Below, piece after piece: positions 63,162 through 64,000 of a DNA stretch of 64,000 nt. The notes under the pieces were generated by a model that saw only the letters and a program-made list of their open reading frames with translations, did no database searches and was not told where the DNA came from. Where the stretch lies: NCBI RefSeq assembly GCF_963677305.1, contig NZ_OY781925.1:3128783-3192782 (forward strand), given 5' to 3'. Source of the stretch: an uncultured Holophaga sp. (GTDB lineage Bacteria > Acidobacteriota > Holophagae > Holophagales > Holophagaceae). The stretch's first letter is position 1, and the number at the start of each line of letters is the position of its first letter. The position numbers and the translations under genes were made by a program.

Positions 63162-63176
63162 CATCGTATGACGATG
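63162..63176. promoter_or_regulatory. FadR/GntR-type operator
   Basis: CATCGT-ATG-ACGATG is a 6-3-6 palindrome. Its core TCGTATGACGA (63164-63174) fits the FadR-subfamily consensus TNGTNNNACNA. It lies in the 228-bp divergent gap between the OPT transporter and the GntR gene, about 70 bp upstream of the GntR start. A TATGAT -10-like element lies at 63132-63137, without a clear -35. Confidence 0.6.
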
Positions 63177-63243
63177 CAAGTCACCCCTCGACGCTAACAC
63201 ACATCCAAGAGCTGAACGCAGCACCGTTGCGCAGGCAGAAGCA

Positions 63244-64000
63244 GAATGGCGACCAGTTTCGACAAAATCAGGCCCCCCGAAACCCTTCACAGCTGTGTCA
63301 CCCGGACCCTGGGGCTCCAGCTGATCCAGGCCGGCGGAGCCACCAAGCCCGTCGTCCTCCCCAACGAGGAACAGCTCTGCCTCCAGCTCGGGGTCAGCCG
63401 CAGCATCCTGCGGGAGTCGCTCAAGGTGCTCGCCGACAAGGGCATGCTGGAAGTCCGCCCCCGCTCGGGCATGCGCAGCCGCCCCCGGGAGTTCTGGAAC
63501 CTCCTGGACCCCGACATCCTGGCCTGGTCCGCCGAAGTGAACTGCGATGTGAATTTCCTCAGGGACCTCTGCGAGGTTCGCCTGGCCATCGAGCCCACGG
63601 CCGCTGGCTTTGCCGCCGTCCGGGCCACGGAGGACGACATTCAGGCCATCGAGGCCTGCCTCTCTCAGCGGGAGGCCGTCATCACCTCGGCCGACTACGA
63701 GAGCCTGGTCAGCATCGACCTCCAGTTCCATGCGGCGGTGGTCGAGGCCTCCCACAACCCCATCTTCCGCAATCTCAACAACAGCATCCGCGAACCCTTC
63801 CGGATGTCCCTGGCCTACACCACCAAGTTCGGCTGGGCCACCACCCTGGGTCTGACGGCCCACCGCAAGCTGGTGGACGCCATCAAGCGCCACGACGCCA
63901 TGGCCGCCCGCGCCGCCGCGGACAAGATCGTCGGCTACGCCATGCTGGCCATCGAGCAGCTGGACCACAGCCCCACGGAGGGCAAGCCGAAGACACCTCC
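63244..64000 (+). CDS. FadR-type GntR transcriptional regulator, 3' truncated at window edge
   Basis: About 252 visible residues, open to the window end. An N-terminal winged helix (LPNEEQLCLQLGVSRSILRESLKVLADKGMLEVRPRSGM, residues about 40-80) is followed by an FCD ligand-binding domain (LCEVRLAIEPTAAGFAAVRATEDD, with FHAAVVEASHNP and TAHRKLVDAIKRHD). The pattern is close to the DgoR/FadR class. It probably binds its own operator at 63162-63176 and may regulate the divergent OPT gene. ATG at 63244 has GCAGAAGCAGA upstream; the ligand is unknown. Confidence 0.9.

Noticed and set aside
61243-63171. Long plus-strand open frame opposite the OPT transporter.
   Set aside because: It is a His/Gly/Asp-rich shadow of the transporter without any domain, and the transporter frame has clear membrane segments.
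1-64000. Mobile element, prophage or CRISPR array.
   Set aside because: No transposase, integrase of the phage type, terminal repeats or regularly spaced repeats were seen. The only tyrosine recombinase is the XerD-type housekeeping enzyme.

Overview
The window is a GC-rich bacterial chromosome segment with dense, mostly short-gapped genes. It contains no insertion sequence, prophage, CRISPR array or rRNA. The mixture of genes suggests a Gram-negative, largely anaerobic or fermentative acidobacterium of the Holophaga/Geothrix type. The relevant genes are outer-membrane efflux and DUF481 proteins, ethanolamine ammonia-lyase with its reactivase, a BKACE/thiolase pair, a PaaK plus ACT pair, cobalamin salvage and a ferredoxin-nitroreductase. 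This placement is inferred from gene content and codon style, not from a marker gene.

Layout. 1-1281: end of a thiolase and a beta-keto acid cleavage enzyme, closed by a strong terminator. 1333-6360: mtgA, then a minus-strand block with a WYL-domain protein and ruvC, a CBS-domain pyrophosphatase and xerD. 6443-8003: acpP-fabF. 8054-13737: DUF481 outer-membrane protein, uvrB, ferredoxin-nitroreductase and a large MscS-type channel. 13779-20793: a heavy-metal efflux island with a Cys-rich exported protein, TolC-like protein, CusB, CusA and two tandem mini metal-binding proteins. 20806-23966 (minus): a hybrid histidine kinase overlapped by a solute-binding protein gene, which looks like a sensory pair. 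24065-29714: small membrane protein, phosphofructokinase, WYL regulator, divergent cobU/cobQ, UPF0158 and DUF2164 proteins. 29721-33122 (minus): exported M3 peptidase and a stomatin/NfeD pair. 33206-38871: XPD/DinG-like helicase with a nuclease domain, FAN1-like VRR-NUC nuclease, a PNPOx-fold protein and a hemerythrin-GGDEF oxygen/c-di-GMP sensor. 38884-44270: tautomerase, aminotransferase, PaaK-ACT, a Cys-rich pseudo-receiver protein and a glycosyltransferase-like protein. 44273-44390: a run of three near-perfect hairpins. 44472-48786 (minus): SDR, clpS-clpA and aroG. 48912-55318: glgB, tRNA-Ser(GCU), a two-domain nitronate monooxygenase, PAP2 phosphatase, inositol monophosphatase and a CoA-binding protein. 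55319-60925: a 403-bp AT-rich regulatory gap followed by eutA, ethanolamine permease, eutB and eutC with hairpins at the internal junctions. 60973-64000: an OPT transporter divergent from a FadR-type GntR regulator that runs off the window.

How it fits together. The ethanolamine genes take up ethanolamine and split it to acetaldehyde and ammonia using adenosylcobalamin. CobU and CobQ elsewhere in the window belong to assembly of that cofactor. No microcompartment shell genes are present, so this is a compact eut locus. The aminotransferase, PaaK and ACT genes fit aromatic amino-acid turnover to aryl-acetyl-CoA. The most unusual parts are the helicase/nuclease pair, whose nuclease motifs are written in AT-rich, TTA-containing codons, the periplasmic-binding-protein/kinase pair, the metal island with its mini-proteins, the hairpin cluster at 44273-44390 and the hairpins within the eut operon.
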